Shown: piece after piece, positions 1 to 10,803 of the stretch
How positions within the stretch are numbered: position 1 is the stretch's first letter
Layout: every line of letters starts with the position of its first letter
DNA from: Eutypella sp. D-1
Lineage: Eukaryota > Ascomycota > Sordariomycetes > Xylariales > Diatrypaceae
DNA length: 64,000 nt
Direction: 5' to 3'
Assembly (NCBI GenBank): GCA_023313575.1
Contig: JAJTTP010000001.1
Location: 1,488,001-1,552,000, forward strand
Made by a program: the position numbers and the translations under genes
The notes under the pieces: generated by a model
Database searches by the model: none
Told to the model about the DNA's origin: nothing
What the model saw: the letters and a program-made list of their open reading frames with translations, nothing else

Positions 1-642
1 GAGCCGCAAAGCTGCAAAGCCACAAACCACTAATCGTGAACTGCAACCTGCAAACCGGAAACTGGAAACTGGAAACTGCAAATCGCCGGGCTTAAATCCA
101 CATCAATCAACTTGGGTACGACTTGGACCAACTTGAAGAAGTCGATCTGTATGCACAAAGTCGCACGACCGGTTTGGCCTTGATTGTTGATTGTTGATTT
201 GTAACCCAACACAACTACTGCCGGTTTCTTTATTCTCTCCCCTCCCCCCCCCCCTACCGGAAGAGAAAACACATCCTTCTTGACTTGACTCCGGGGTTCT
301 ACGACAGTCATCAATCAATTCCGCGGTCTCCATCAATTTCCATCAACCTCCAATTTCCAACCTTCACCAAACTTGCACCTGCCCCTCCAACGCGTTATGC
401 CTACATGCTCCTGCCCTCCAAGCCACAACCTGAAACCTATACATTCCAAACAGTTGGCAGGAACTACTTTGAGCTTGTTCTCTTACCCACCTGGGCAGTC
501 TGGTAGTCTGGTAGTCTGGCAGTCTAGCACTTAAATAACTGACAGACCCATCCCTTTCTATGCGTCTCCCTTAGAGAGTCTCGATTCGAGTTACTCTTAC
601 TCGGAAGTTTCCCACACCCTCCCACCACTCACACTACTCACA
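1..642. other. Intergenic / leader region with short tandem repeats
   Basis: No gene is recognisable here. It holds three copies of GGAAACT-like heptamers (about 56-79), a pyrimidine/poly-C stretch near 240-256 and four phased 8-bp units of the type YAGTCTGG at 496-527. The last 100 bases are C/T-rich and run into the start codon at 643, so they are probably the promoter and leader of the Ser/Pro-rich gene. Confidence 0.5.
496..527. repeat. 4 x 8-bp tandem repeat (YAGTCTGG)
   Basis: Units at 496-503, 504-511, 512-519 and 520-527 read CAGTCTGG, TAGTCTGG, TAGTCTGG, CAGTCTAG. They differ only by C/T or G/A changes. The array lies about 115 bp upstream of the start codon at 643. Confidence 0.85.
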
Positions 643-1614
643 ATGGAACCTGTACCCGAGACGGAGAGGATGGAGGAGTTTCGTTCCTCTCCTTTACCTA
701 CTCCACGTTTACAACAACCCGCGCCGCTCATCATCAACAGCTCGGACCCCGCTCGCAAACCCCCGTACGTACGCAGGTCCACTGAGCCCTCCTCACCAAG
801 CTCGCCTTCATGGGTCAGCGCTTCCATGTCTCTTCCGTACCGACCTCGAACGACCTCGCCCTTGTCCGGTATGCACGCTCGATCTAAGTCGACCAGTTTA
901 ACTGTGCCGAGTATGGGCCGCACTCGGTCTATGCCTGGCTTAGACGGTGCTGGTCGCATAATCTACCCACCACTTGTACGCCCCTCGAGCCCGTCTAGAT
1001 CCCCGAGCAGGACCCGGACCCCGCGGAAGCCAGCCGACGAAAGCTTCCCACCAGACTCCCCTATACGTACTTCCGTGCTGGATGCCGAGAGGAGACATGG
1101 CGAACGAAGCAGCTCACCGATTCTGGGCATGCCTCCCTCAGGCCCCATGTCTTACGATCGTATCACAGCCTCCCCCCGATATGCATCGTACTCATCCACT
1201 GGTTCGACGTCCTCACTTCCCGGAACGCCTTTGAGCCTGGCCAGCACACCCTCCTCCAAACCCGAAACTATCTCCATTGGTTATGGATTTTCTTCTCATC
1301 CGCCGTCGTCCATGCCGTCCACCCCGACTTCTATCAGATCACGCAGCCCGAGTATCTCGAGTCTCGAGACGATCCCTGACTCGCCGGATGCCGAGGAGGC
1401 TGCTCTGGAGGCTGAGAGAATTGCCCAGTTGAAAGCTGCTGCTGAGGCCGCCGAGAAGGGTGAGACGGCGGAGTCCAAGGGACGCAGCAGCTTAGATGCC
1501 CCTTTTCGTGGTAGGGTTATAGGGAGCACCTCGAGGGACAAGCGCAAGAGATGGAGTGTTTGTGGTGCGGAAAGACGTGGCGATCTTGATCTGGAGACGA
1601 TCTGGGAAGACTGA
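643..1614 (+). CDS. Ser/Pro-rich protein with conserved C-terminal RWSVCGAER motif
   Basis: A single open frame of 323 residues with an ATG in a good context (ACTCACAATGG). About the first 240 residues are low-complexity and rich in Ser, Pro, Thr and Arg, with many SP/TP/RSxS sites that look like kinase targets; no signal peptide or membrane segment is visible. A short acidic/Ala-rich helix lies around residues 248-272. The protein ends with a compact motif, RWSVCGAERRGDLDLETIW, followed by Glu-Asp. I recall this ending on many mould proteins annotated as 'cell wall proline rich protein', but nothing here supports a wall location: there is no secretion signal and the protein looks disordered and cytosolic or nuclear. 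Function unknown. The intact frame and the conserved tail make it a real gene. Confidence 0.8.
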   Translation: MEPVPETERMEEFRSSPLPTPRLQQPAPLIINSSDPARKPPYVRRSTEPSSPSSPSWVSASMSLPYRPRTTSPLSGMHARSKSTSLTVPSMGRTRSMPGLDGAGRIIYPPLVRPSSPSRSPSRTRTPRKPADESFPPDSPIRTSVLDAERRHGERSSSPILGMPPSGPMSYDRITASPRYASYSSTGSTSSLPGTPLSLASTPSSKPETISIGYGFSSHPPSSMPSTPTSIRSRSPSISSLETIPDSPDAEEAALEAERIAQLKAAAEAAEKGETAESKGRSSLDAPFRGRVIGSTSRDKRKRWSVCGAERRGDLDLETIWED

Positions 1615-2677
1615 GAACACTGTGCTGCTCTAGGGGACCCCGGTGGCGCGCCTAGAATGACAGCAGGCGGCAATGATGATATGACGCACGAGGATGAGCT
1701 CAAGTCGATTATGGCTAGCATTCATTTTTTTCACTGTTGATTCCTCGAACGGGGATTGGGGCGTTCTTTGAAGGTTGCTTTGATACCCTGTCGCATTTGC
1801 ATTTTATCGCCAGGCGAGGCATCCCAACATACATTGACAAGCATTTTTTGATATAGCGCAAGCAAGTTCTCTTCCTTGAAAGGCATTGATTGGGGTGGTC
1901 AGGCTTCCCGACTCCGGGAAGCGGCAATATCTCTCTGCTTTTTTTTAAGTCAACAGCACGCTCTATAGCATTCAATACAGAAACATGGTAACACGGAAAA
2001 GCACACACGTGACTAGAAGCAGCATCTGTACTATTTGGCCAACTTAGTAACTCACTTATCGTGTCTGTTTATCATCTAGAATAGTAACTACTAGCTACAG
2101 TATCTAGGCTACCTACTCTAGTTCTCATGATCTGTCTTTGCGGTTGATATGTAGAGGGGGTTCTGGAGCCTCCGTCCCTCTCCCTTGATAACGGGCCGAG
2201 ATTCCATGGCCCTCTACTAGCCACGTCACAGCCTGAGACTTTCCCGCCCATCTTCAGCACGACTGGCATGCGTGGGCAGACTAGGCAATGCGTTCGCCAT
2301 CCCTAGCCGGTGGGAAACTTATGAACACAATAAAGACCCCCTTCGGGTCTGGATTTATCGCCAGAGGGGGGGGGGGGGGGCACGTCTCTACGTATTTGGC
2401 CATTCGGCTTCCTCTATATATGCCGTCGGGGGTGCGCCCCTCGAGAGGAACCTCATCCTCGAACTCCGGCGCCACGCTTTTCCCGCCTTTTCTTCAACGG
2501 GGGTGATTATCGATCTTCTATCTACTTATATATATACATATATCTATCCCCTTACCCCTTTATCCACTGCGTTAGCCCCATCCCATCCCATCCCTTGCTC
2601 CCTCCACCCGCCCCCTCTACGTTACCTACCGTATCTTACCCCACGGTTGAAGAAAACAGAGCAGGACACGGAATAAG
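1615..2677. other. Intergenic region between two + strand genes
   Basis: No supported gene. It contains the 3' region of the Ser/Pro-rich gene and the promoter of the next gene, including a G run near 2367-2380, a TATA-like ATATATATACATATAT stretch near 2527-2544, and a C-rich leader with CCCATCCCATCCC repeats around 2578-2594. Confidence 0.5.
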
Positions 2678-4075
2678 ATGACCACGGCGTCAGCCCCCCG
2701 CGCCTCGCCCTTGCGCGCCCTCCTGCTCCTGCTGGCCCTGGCCTCCCAGGCCCCCGCCGCACCCCCCTACCGCGGCCCCGTCGCCGCCCGGTACGGCGAC
2801 ACGGTACGTCTGGGCCCGAGGGACAGCGACGAGGGTGGCGCGGAGGGTACGAGGCCGCCGACCGCGCGCCTCCCGAGGCAGCTTCACCACCACGACGCCC
2901 GTCAGGAGGCGGAGACGGGGATCTCGCTCGCGGCGACGACTACTGCGGTGCCGGCGGCTGGCGGGAACCGAACCACTGCTACCACAACGACCACGATAAC
3001 TACCATAGGAGCGGCAGCGGCGGCGGCGGACGCAAACGTTCTTGCCGCGGCGGCGCTCAACGGGACGTTCACGGCGTTCACGCGGTTCGCGAATACGACC
3101 ACCGCCGCCGTGGCCGCCGTCGCCATTACCGCTGCTCCCGCCGCCGAAGATGTTCCTCCTCCTCCCCCGGCGGCCTACGGATTCGCGCATGCGCTCGCGG
3201 ACTCCGTGGCCCGACCGCTGCAGACGACGACGGCGACGCTGTCATACGCCCCCGGTTGGGGGCCTGCGGACGCGGCGACGGCGACGGGGGCTGAGGCTGC
3301 TTGCGCACCGCCACCCGCGGCCACTACCGTCTACGTGACGCGCACGGAGACGGAGACGGAGACTGTGACGGCTGCGCCGTCTGCCGGTGCCGGTGCCGCG
3401 GTTGCGTTTTCCCCTTCGGCATCTGAGGAGGATGGGGAGGGAGGAGGAGGAGGTGGCGAGGATCTGTCCACCACCGCGCCGCTCACGACGACACGACGCA
3501 AGGTCCACGCCGCGTCCGCGCTCGCGCCCGGGAGTCTGGCTGGCTGGCCTGGGAACGGGAGCGTGCCGGTGGCGGCGCCGACGACTACTATGAGGAAGGC
3601 TGCTGTTCCTGCTGTCGTTGGCCCGGTATACCCATCGATGCCCGCGAACTCATCATCGTCTTCGTCGTCGCCGGGCACGCTATCGTTAGTATCCTCGCCA
3701 TCAGCAGCAGCAGCAGCGTCATTATCGACGTCGAATAGCACCGAGGCCACCACCGCGCTGGCCGAAGCGGCGGCGTCGCTACCACTACCACTGCCGTTAT
3801 TCTCAACGCCGACGACAGATGTGCCCCCGTCGGCGACGAGCACGACGCAGACGCGTAGCGGGACCACGATCTCGGCGCCGCGCACGACGGGGACCGCGGA
3901 CGTCACCGGGTTGCGGTTGGCTGCTGAAGACATACCGACTATCAGTCCCTTCTTGGCGTGGATCGTGTCGGACCACCATACGCGGACGTCGTTGTCGGGC
4001 GGCAGTGCGTCAGCGGCCCTCGCTACGGCTACCAGGAGCTCTAGTCCTTCCTCCCTTGCTACTTCGGTTTTGTGA
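2678..4075 (+). CDS. Secreted Ala/Thr/Ser-rich low-complexity protein (orphan)
   Basis: A 465-residue single-exon frame. The N-terminus has a convincing signal peptide: a short polar start, then RALLLLLALASQAPAA, with likely cleavage around residues 27-30. The mature part is almost entirely Ala, Thr, Ser, Pro and Gly, with runs of Ala and Thr, an acidic GEGGGGGGED patch, and N-glycosylation sequons (NRT, NGT, NTT, NGS, NSS, NST), as expected for a heavily O-mannosylated surface or secreted mucin-like protein. No catalytic domain is recognisable, and the C-terminus lacks a GPI-type hydrophobic tail. GC content is much higher than in the flanks, so long open frames exist in several other phases (for example 3331-3933 on the minus strand). 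I prefer this frame because it alone has a signal sequence and sequons. An undetected 3' intron could change the C-terminus. Confidence 0.6.
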   Translation: MTTASAPRASPLRALLLLLALASQAPAAPPYRGPVAARYGDTVRLGPRDSDEGGAEGTRPPTARLPRQLHHHDARQEAETGISLAATTTAVPAAGGNRTTATTTTTITTIGAAAAAADANVLAAAALNGTFTAFTRFANTTTAAVAAVAITAAPAAEDVPPPPPAAYGFAHALADSVARPLQTTTATLSYAPGWGPADAATATGAEAACAPPPAATTVYVTRTETETETVTAAPSAGAGAAVAFSPSASEEDGEGGGGGGEDLSTTAPLTTTRRKVHAASALAPGSLAGWPGNGSVPVAAPTTTMRKAAVPAVVGPVYPSMPANSSSSSSSPGTLSLVSSPSAAAAASLSTSNSTEATTALAEAAASLPLPLPLFSTPTTDVPPSATSTTQTRSGTTISAPRTTGTADVTGLRLAAEDIPTISPFLAWIVSDHHTRTSLSGGSASAALATATRSSSPSSLATSVL

Positions 4076-4939
4076 GGTGGTGGTTGGCTGTTAGATACGA
4101 TATACGCGTAGCTCCGGGCGGGCCCCGGAGCGAATGGAAATCGCCCAGGACGGACGAAGGATCAAGTTGCACGTGCGTGGTGTACGATATAGACTTGTAG
4201 GCATGCTTGACTAGGGAGAGGGCATACCCGTGCGCCCAAGATGCCATTTTGAGTACGGAGGGAAAGAAAGAAAAAAAAAGGAGAGAGAGAAGCTAAGGAT
4301 CGCTGCGATGTAAACGGGCGATATTGAAGAAGCTCGCTGGCTGGCTAGCGGACAACACGCGCATAGACATATATACATTGGGCGGACATCTGGGACTTAT
4401 CTATCTATCTGTATAGTAGTAGTAACTAACCCACTGCTGGTTTTTCTTTTGTTGCGGGAGGACGGGGGGTAGGAGTTCTTAGAGCGAAGCTCGAGGCTGT
4501 TTCTAGTAGAACTATTTAGACTATAGATCCGATGACGCAAAGTTTCTTGTCTCCGGGATGGCCTATGCTTGATGAGTTTTCGCCGACTGCTAGCCCATGA
4601 CCACCTTTCTTCCTTGTGCCCTGACTGGTCATCGTAACCCCCCTCTTGACCAGCCCTTTGCGTCTGTATTGCCATGCTTACGGGGAGGGATATACCTCGA
4701 TTGCATTGGTCTATGAGCTAGATGAGCACTGCCCGACTGTCCACGACTGAGAGGACAGCCTGTGACATGTCAATGGCTTTATAAGATATACATAACACAT
4801 CGATATCGCCCACTGATATATGCCTGGTTTCTGCGGGCTTTGTATTGTAACCGGAACCGGGACTACCTGAGCGAGTACCTTCCATGCGAAAGCAAGATCT
4901 CGATTCTGGGCAACCAATAGATTTCAGCACAGCCCTTCT
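4076..4939. other. Convergent intergenic region
   Basis: Lies between the 3' ends of the secreted orphan (+) and the Rrd1 gene (-). Nothing coding is seen. It holds an A/G-rich tract near 4258-4292 and a TATC tetranucleotide run near 4398-4412. Confidence 0.5.
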
Positions 4940-6205
4940 CTAGTCGAAAGGTATCCTGCGCAATGTCTGTCCCGCGCCGCTCTTCTTCAAGGCCTGCGAG
5001 GCGGCGACAGCGCTGGGCACCTTGATGCCGCAGCAGTCACCCCAGCTATTAGCCTGATGCACATGTCTATGGCCGTCGTGCTCGACGACGACGGTGCCGT
5101 CCTCGCCCTCTTCGTCTTCGCCTGCCAGGCCGGCCTCGGCCTCGGTGCTCATGCCCTCGGCGGCGGGGACCAGGGACCCGAAGAGGAAGTGCTGCATGAC
5201 AGGGAGCTTCTTCAGGACCTCGGCGACGAACATCTTGCGCATCCCGCCCTCGATCTTGTTCCAGCTCTTGGCCGACGAGATGTCGTCTAGCATCGGGCTG
5301 TGCCACCGCAGACCCTGCACCGTCTTCGTGCTGTTGACGAAGCTCACCTGTCCCAGGTACATGTAGTCCTCGCCGAACTCCTCGATGGTGAGCTGCTGGT
5401 GGATCGCCAGGGGCGTGATGTATGGGTGGTGAAGGAGCTGGCTGGCGCCGAACAGAAACGGTAGGAACTGGTAGTCATCTAATCCCCATACACCGTGCGA
5501 TCCGGCTGGTTCGAGGTAGTACGCCAACTGAACGGTGCGCATCAGGCTCAGATAGCGGACAAAGACCTTCAACACCAGAGCCTTGAAATCTGACTTTTCA
5601 AGGATCCGCAGCTGATATAGACATAGAAGCCATATCATGAAGTTGAGCTCGTGACCTGAGCCATAGTCGATCCTAGTCCTGTTGCCAAACGACTGGAGGA
5701 GATACGTCTCTACTTCGGAGATAGCATCCCGAGAAGTCAGGCCGAGTTTGTTGTGCCACCTCTGACTCTCATCCTTGGTCTTGTCCAAGAACGTGCGGAA
5801 GGTCTTGTTACCGAAGCGAGACCCTTCTGCGTCGTCCGGCGGCGTATCCTTCACGAGGGCTTCGACCTCGTCCAGTATGCCTAGAATGGACTTTACGTTT
5901 GGGCTACAATCGGCGTCTTTGACTGCCGAGATGGGAACATCCACTACAGCGTCCGAGAGGCCAAAGACGAAGGCGATGATGAGGTTATAGGTGGACGATG
6001 AGAGGAAGAGGTCATGGTCCTTAGTGGATAAGATCCGTCGGCCAGGTATTTGATATTCCAGTGTCGATGGCTCTGGGGGCGGAGGAAGAGCCGGCGTCTC
6101 TGGAACCGGAATTGGATTTGTGGGGGGAGCCCGCTTCCGCCTCGGTTCCAACTTGGGTATCCTATCCTTCAAGTTCGGGATAGTGGTAGGTGGTTGTGTG
6201 GCCAT
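4940..6205 (-). CDS. rrd1: Serine/threonine protein phosphatase 2A activator (PTPA / Rrd1), peptidyl-prolyl isomerase
   Basis: 421 residues if translation starts at the ATG at 6205. The frame is open upstream to 6367, but the extra 54 residues look like leader sequence, so I chose the internal Met. A Pro-rich head (residues 20-48) is followed by the PTPA fold from about residue 50 to 345. Family signatures include RFGNKTFRTF (130-139), YGSGHELNF (181-189), the following Trp/Leu-rich helix, and WGLDDYQFLPFLFG. PTPA proteins bind and activate PP2A-type phosphatases and have proline isomerase activity. The acidic linker and conserved tail containing WGDCCGIKVPS are, as I recall, characteristic of the longer fungal Rrd1 form rather than Rrd2. 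It shares a divergent 548-bp promoter region with the exosome gene. No intron is needed. Confidence 0.93.
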   Translation of the reverse strand: MATQPPTTIPNLKDRIPKLEPRRKRAPPTNPIPVPETPALPPPPEPSTLEYQIPGRRILSTKDHDLFLSSSTYNLIIAFVFGLSDAVVDVPISAVKDADCSPNVKSILGILDEVEALVKDTPPDDAEGSRFGNKTFRTFLDKTKDESQRWHNKLGLTSRDAISEVETYLLQSFGNRTRIDYGSGHELNFMIWLLCLYQLRILEKSDFKALVLKVFVRYLSLMRTVQLAYYLEPAGSHGVWGLDDYQFLPFLFGASQLLHHPYITPLAIHQQLTIEEFGEDYMYLGQVSFVNSTKTVQGLRWHSPMLDDISSAKSWNKIEGGMRKMFVAEVLKKLPVMQHFLFGSLVPAAEGMSTEAEAGLAGEDEEGEDGTVVVEHDGHRHVHQANSWGDCCGIKVPSAVAASQALKKSGAGQTLRRIPFD

Positions 6206-6753
6206 ACTTATAGGGGGATTTCTTGATCTTTCCTGTGATGACGGAATCTGGTGATAAGGAGTTGTAAGAGAGGCAGGGAGATGATGAAGATCGAAGTTGT
6301 AGTTGATAACGGCAAGTATGTCTACCAAGGTACGTATGCATGCATCCCATACTTGCATACATAACATAAGTACTTACATACACACCTCCTATAAGAATGA
6401 ACCCCACCATTGTTCTCTCTCTCACCTGCAAGACAACATTAGAGTACAGAGCTAGGACAAAGTACATACTTCACCTGGGCAAGGAGCCTCAAAACCTCAT
6501 AGGAGCTTGCCCCGCACTAACCTTAAATGGCGTAAATGGCACGACTGAGGGCGCTAACTGGTTCACTGTAGCTTTATAGGTGGAGCATTTGATCGTTTTA
6601 GCGTGTCATAGTGGGTACTAGAGCACTGAGATAGCCCTGGGGTTGGCCCTGAGCTCCAAAAATTTTAGCAGCCAACGATAATCTTCCTGCAACCAAATCT
6701 ACACCTATAACAACAACATCAACAACACACATACGGATAAGATTCGAACCAAC
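6206..6753. promoter_or_regulatory. Divergent promoter region between rrd1 and rrp46
   Basis: The two start codons face away from each other across 548 bp, so both promoters must lie here. A C/A-rich leader with CAACAACATCAACAACAC-like text precedes the start at 6754. No longer reading frame in this interval resembles a gene. Confidence 0.6.
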
Positions 6754-7722
6754 ATGACGGTCAAGTCAGAGCCCGAGGCATTGCTCTCCCATCTCCCGAG
6801 AGCAGACGGCTCTGCTACATTCTCTTATGCAGGGTACAACATTATCGGCGCTGTAAACGGCCCCATTGAAGTACAAAGAAGAGACGAACTTCCGGAGGAG
6901 GCCGCAGTCGATGTCATCGTACGACCGGCAGCAGGGGTTGGAGGTATTCGCTTTCCCCTGAATTTGCTACGATCTGACGATACGGAGAGAGAGAAAGGGA
7001 CAGATGAAGGACATATATGAAAGTGTATAAATAAAAGAGTTGCTGACATTCCTCGTTTCCCGTTTCTCCTCTAGGCACCAGGGAACGACATCTCGAATCT
7101 CTCCTGCAGTCGACTCTCCGTCAGATCATCCTCATCGACAACTTCCCACGGACGCTCATCCAAATTATTCTCCAGGTAGCCGTTGCACCAGAAAACGAAT
7201 ATGTGAACGCCAAAGTCACCCAGGCGGGTTCCGTAGGTTAACGCTCGCTTTACACGCTTTACACGCTTTACACACATACGATGGGTGACAAGAAACCATA
7301 CTAAACAATAGTAACTATGTTAGAACCTGCCTATACTACCCGCTCTACTCCAGACCGCGATACTATCCCTACTCTCGGCCGCTTTACCACTGGCAACGAC
7401 TATCACCTCGACATCCCTGGCTATCATGAACGAAGAGGGGGAGCAGAAGATCATCGTTGACCCATCCGCGCGGGAAATCGAGAAATCGCAGTCATTCCAT
7501 GTCTTCGCCTTCACGTCACACGACGAACTGATCCTGGCCGAAAGCGAGGGAAGCTTCACTATGAAGGATTGGGATAACTTATACAACACAGCATACCGTC
7601 AATGCTGCCCTACCGATGGCGATGTTAATATGGAGGATGATGGTCCGAACGGTGCCGATTTGAAGCGTTTCACCAGGTCGACAATGGAAGCCAAAGTAGC
7701 CGCCGACTTGTATTGGAAGTGA
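6754..7722 (+). CDS. rrp46: Exosome complex subunit Rrp46-like (RNase PH fold)
   Basis: Three exons: 6754-6943, 7075-7232 and 7324-7722, joined in phase to give 248 residues. Intron 1 (131 nt) has donor GTATTC, branch TGCTGAC and acceptor CTAG. Intron 2 (91 nt) has donor GTAGGT and acceptor TTAG. Joining exons 1 and 2 yields the RNase PH signatures RADGSATFSY, GAVNGPIEVQRRDELPEEA, VRPAAGVGGTRERHLES and PRTLIQIILQV. Exon 3 adds NLPILPALLQTAILSLLSAA, the typical hydrophobic helix of the fold. Rrp46 is one of six catalytically inert RNase PH-like subunits of the 3'-5' exosome ring, acting in the nucleus and cytoplasm. The exon 1/2 junction is strongly supported by the continuous motif; the second junction is supported by phase and by exon 3 being open from the acceptor. 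Confidence 0.92.
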
Positions 7723-10700
7723 ACCTGTTAGCTACGTTGACAGCATTGCCGGGACAATATAGTTCTCGCCGACAACCAAGACATGCCGTCTCGGCTTACC
7801 TGCCGAAAAAGATCGACTGGATCCCATGCGATGTGGTGCGGATCACTCAGAGAACAAAGCCATGCCAACCGAATGGGGAATGCCGCCGCGGATCACCCAC
7901 TGTGGTTACATCTGTATGGAAATCATGTCATGGAAGGGGAATCAGGGTAGCCAGGGTGTGAATGGAATGAATCACGAAAGGCCGAGAGCACAGCGCTAGA
8001 CTAACAAGACTGGGTGCCGAGCGCATACTTGGTATACTACGGAAGGTTAAGGGTTTAACGTTGGCCCACCCAAGACTCCTCGCAAAGTTCTACCGCCACT
8101 CGATCCCCAGTTCTTCTTCTTTTGAGGCATCTGGAAAGAAAAATATTATTGCTGGTTTAACCTCATTGCCCCAGCAAATGTCACTCACTGAGGGACCACG
8201 TGCAGAAATCTCGGAGCCGATTCGCGCAAGGTTCTTACACGTTGACAGGCATCTGCCCCTGCCGATATAACTGAGACGCTGCAGACAGATTGTGCTGTCA
8301 GCCTATACGGGTGCTGATCTTCGACGGCATGGCGCCTAAGTTCGGGTTATGCATTGGTTGTTGAGCGGCGGAAAGTGGGCGCATGAGTAAACATGCAACG
8401 TTTTGAAGGTCGCTGGTCGCTCCCCTTCCCCCCGGTTCTGAAGACGAGCTGTGTTAATCGGCATCAATTCTTACCGGACGAAACAATCCTCCAGTTGGAA
8501 TCAATGCGGTGGGTGGGGATTATGAAGTTTTGAATCCAGGCCTTGTCAGGTTGTGAAGATTTCAGGAGACAGGGAGGCTCTTAGGGGGGAACTTGGGTGG
8601 CGCATACAAAATTGGCCGTGTTATCATGTATACCTACTAAGCCAAGGTATGCCCAGGTGTAAGTATGGGCTTGATGGGGCAGGGCTACGTGGGGACTTTG
8701 GGGGGGAATAAGCTACAAGGTAGTAGGAAGTAATGCCCGTGGACCCTCCCTAACCTGCGCTAATATGTGAGACGAAACAACCCCTGAGAAGTCGACGGTA
8801 AGTGGTAACCACCGTCGCCGTCTCCGCCCCTGTTGCCGCCGCCGTCCTTTACGCGAGCTTTCCGAGCTTCGTGTCTTTTGTCCCGTTCGCCTTTCTCGCT
8901 TTTATTCGCCATTTCGCCTTCGCAGAGAGCCGCCCTGCTATTCAATATGGTTAATGCGATGAGTTGGCGTTAAGTAAAGTGGAATAGAGAAAATGCATAC
9001 ATAGTAACACTTTGCCGCCTGCCAACCTGCCCTGCCTGCCCAGCCCTTAACTACTTCAGTACATACCCTATGTAGAATATCTACATACCCATATGTAACT
9101 CACCCGCTAAGCTTAGGTAATTGGCCCCGGCTAGCCGGCTAGCTGAAGCCTTGGTTTACTGTGTACGTCCCCCCTACATCTTAGCCTCAAGATCGTGTTG
9201 CCCCACCGATTCGTGTCGCAGATATCGGTAACAGGGTAAGCTTCTGAAGCTCCATGTCTGAACCCCCAGACGCCTTCCCGGGGTGGCCATTTTGTCATTG
9301 ATTTGATAGCCCATCAAGCCCATCAAAGGATACCTTAGCGGGTAGCCCCCGGGTGCCACTTCGGCCCTCTCTTACCTCCCTACACTGTATGAAGATAGAC
9401 AGACTATGCGTACCTAGGTAGATAAGTGACTATGTACTTGGTATGAGGTAGATAGGGGAGGATGTTAAAGGGTTTCGATAAATCAATAAATAAAACCTCG
9501 TCTCAGTGAGGCATCCGGCTTTTTGGTTCTTTTTGGCTTCTCTTCCTCAGTCTTCGTTCTGTAGGCCCAAAAAACCCTTTCGTCCGTTTCTAAACACCCG
9601 CAAGAGCTCTGGGAGTTCTTTGCAATCAATACATCCTCTCCTTCTTTTACTGCTTAGTTGATTCTTTGTCAAACCCGTTCACTTTTTTTCTCTTCGAGTG
9701 TCTAAATTATCTTTTCATATACTGCCAATTTTTCTAATACTCCGGCGCGATTTGTGCATATCATCAACTACAGCAACGTCTCGACAGACAGCCCGTTTTG
9801 TACCTACCTGTCGACCAGGAAGAGGAGAAAGAGAGAGACAGAGAGGCTACCCTAATCCGACAACCCTCTCACTCAAGCCAGCAAAGCCAGCAAGCAAACT
9901 AGCGATATCGAGCCGGTTCTCGTGACACAACAATATAATTGCAAATTGCAGTCATATTCTTAATCCCCCGTCACGATCTTTGTCCTCAACGAACATACTC
10001 GATTCGCTTGTGTCTCGCGTGTGTCCTGTCACCGATCACACGATTAGCGTTTGTCTCGGGCCCCCTTGCCACCGCGAAAGCCAGTCTTGTAAGTACATTA
10101 CCCTGCAGACCGAAAACCCTCCCTCTAGCTGTCCCTAAACCGCCCCTAAACCGTCTCCTAAACCGTCTTATTACTCGCCGAAGCTACTGCAAGGACGCCC
10201 TCCACATGTCCATTTATGGTATATCCTTGCATACCGGCCCTAAGTACTTGCCAACTTGTCCAAGACCTGAACTTTCAGAACCTGAATCAGATCTTTTAAG
10301 GTGCTGGGGTGCATTTGACCGGTGCATTTTTGCTATAAAATGATCCTCTTACTCCAACTGATTGATATTCAGTTATTGACCTCTCAGTTCTGTTGTACAC
10401 ATTCTTGTCCCGACTTCAAGCGCCTTTGTTTCACTGGATCGCGACCTATATACTGATCTTTTGGATAATCACACAATAGGGAAACACCCGGCTTTCTTTT
10501 TTCTTCAGCGAATCCCCCGATCTTCACCCTACCCCTTTGTGAAGATCCGGTGCTGCGGGTGCGGGCTTTAGATTCCGTCCGATAGCCCCCCTAGTCAGCA
10601 GCCAGTTGAGCGCTTGATTCGCTCAGGCCCCGTAGTGTCAGCCGTCCTTGGTTCACTACCTTACTATTCAGCATCGCATCGCATCCCACATCCGTAGATC

Positions 10701-10803
10701 CTTGCTGCAGTGGAACCCTCTCGAATCCACCCAGTAACACTGTTATTTTTGGGTCTGACTTAGCCCTGACAAGCCTTGACTTACCTTGCTTACTCACTCG
10801 GAG
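7723..10803. other. Intergenic region and probable long NAD-kinase leader
   Basis: About 3 kb without a supportable gene. The stretch from about 9480 to 10800 is C/T-rich and has the look of a promoter and long transcribed leader for the NAD kinase at 10804. A GTAAGT donor-like site near 10091 and acceptor-like sites with a nearby branch (CTGACTTAG near 10757, TTCTTCAG near 10500) would allow a 5'-UTR intron. This is inference only. TAGGTA-type motifs occur near 9411-9450. Confidence 0.4.

Noticed and set aside
3331..3933. A 200-codon minus-strand frame and several other frames within the secreted orphan gene
   Set aside because: GC-rich, repetitive DNA leaves all frames open. Only the plus-strand frame at 2678-4075 has a signal peptide, sequons and a natural start.
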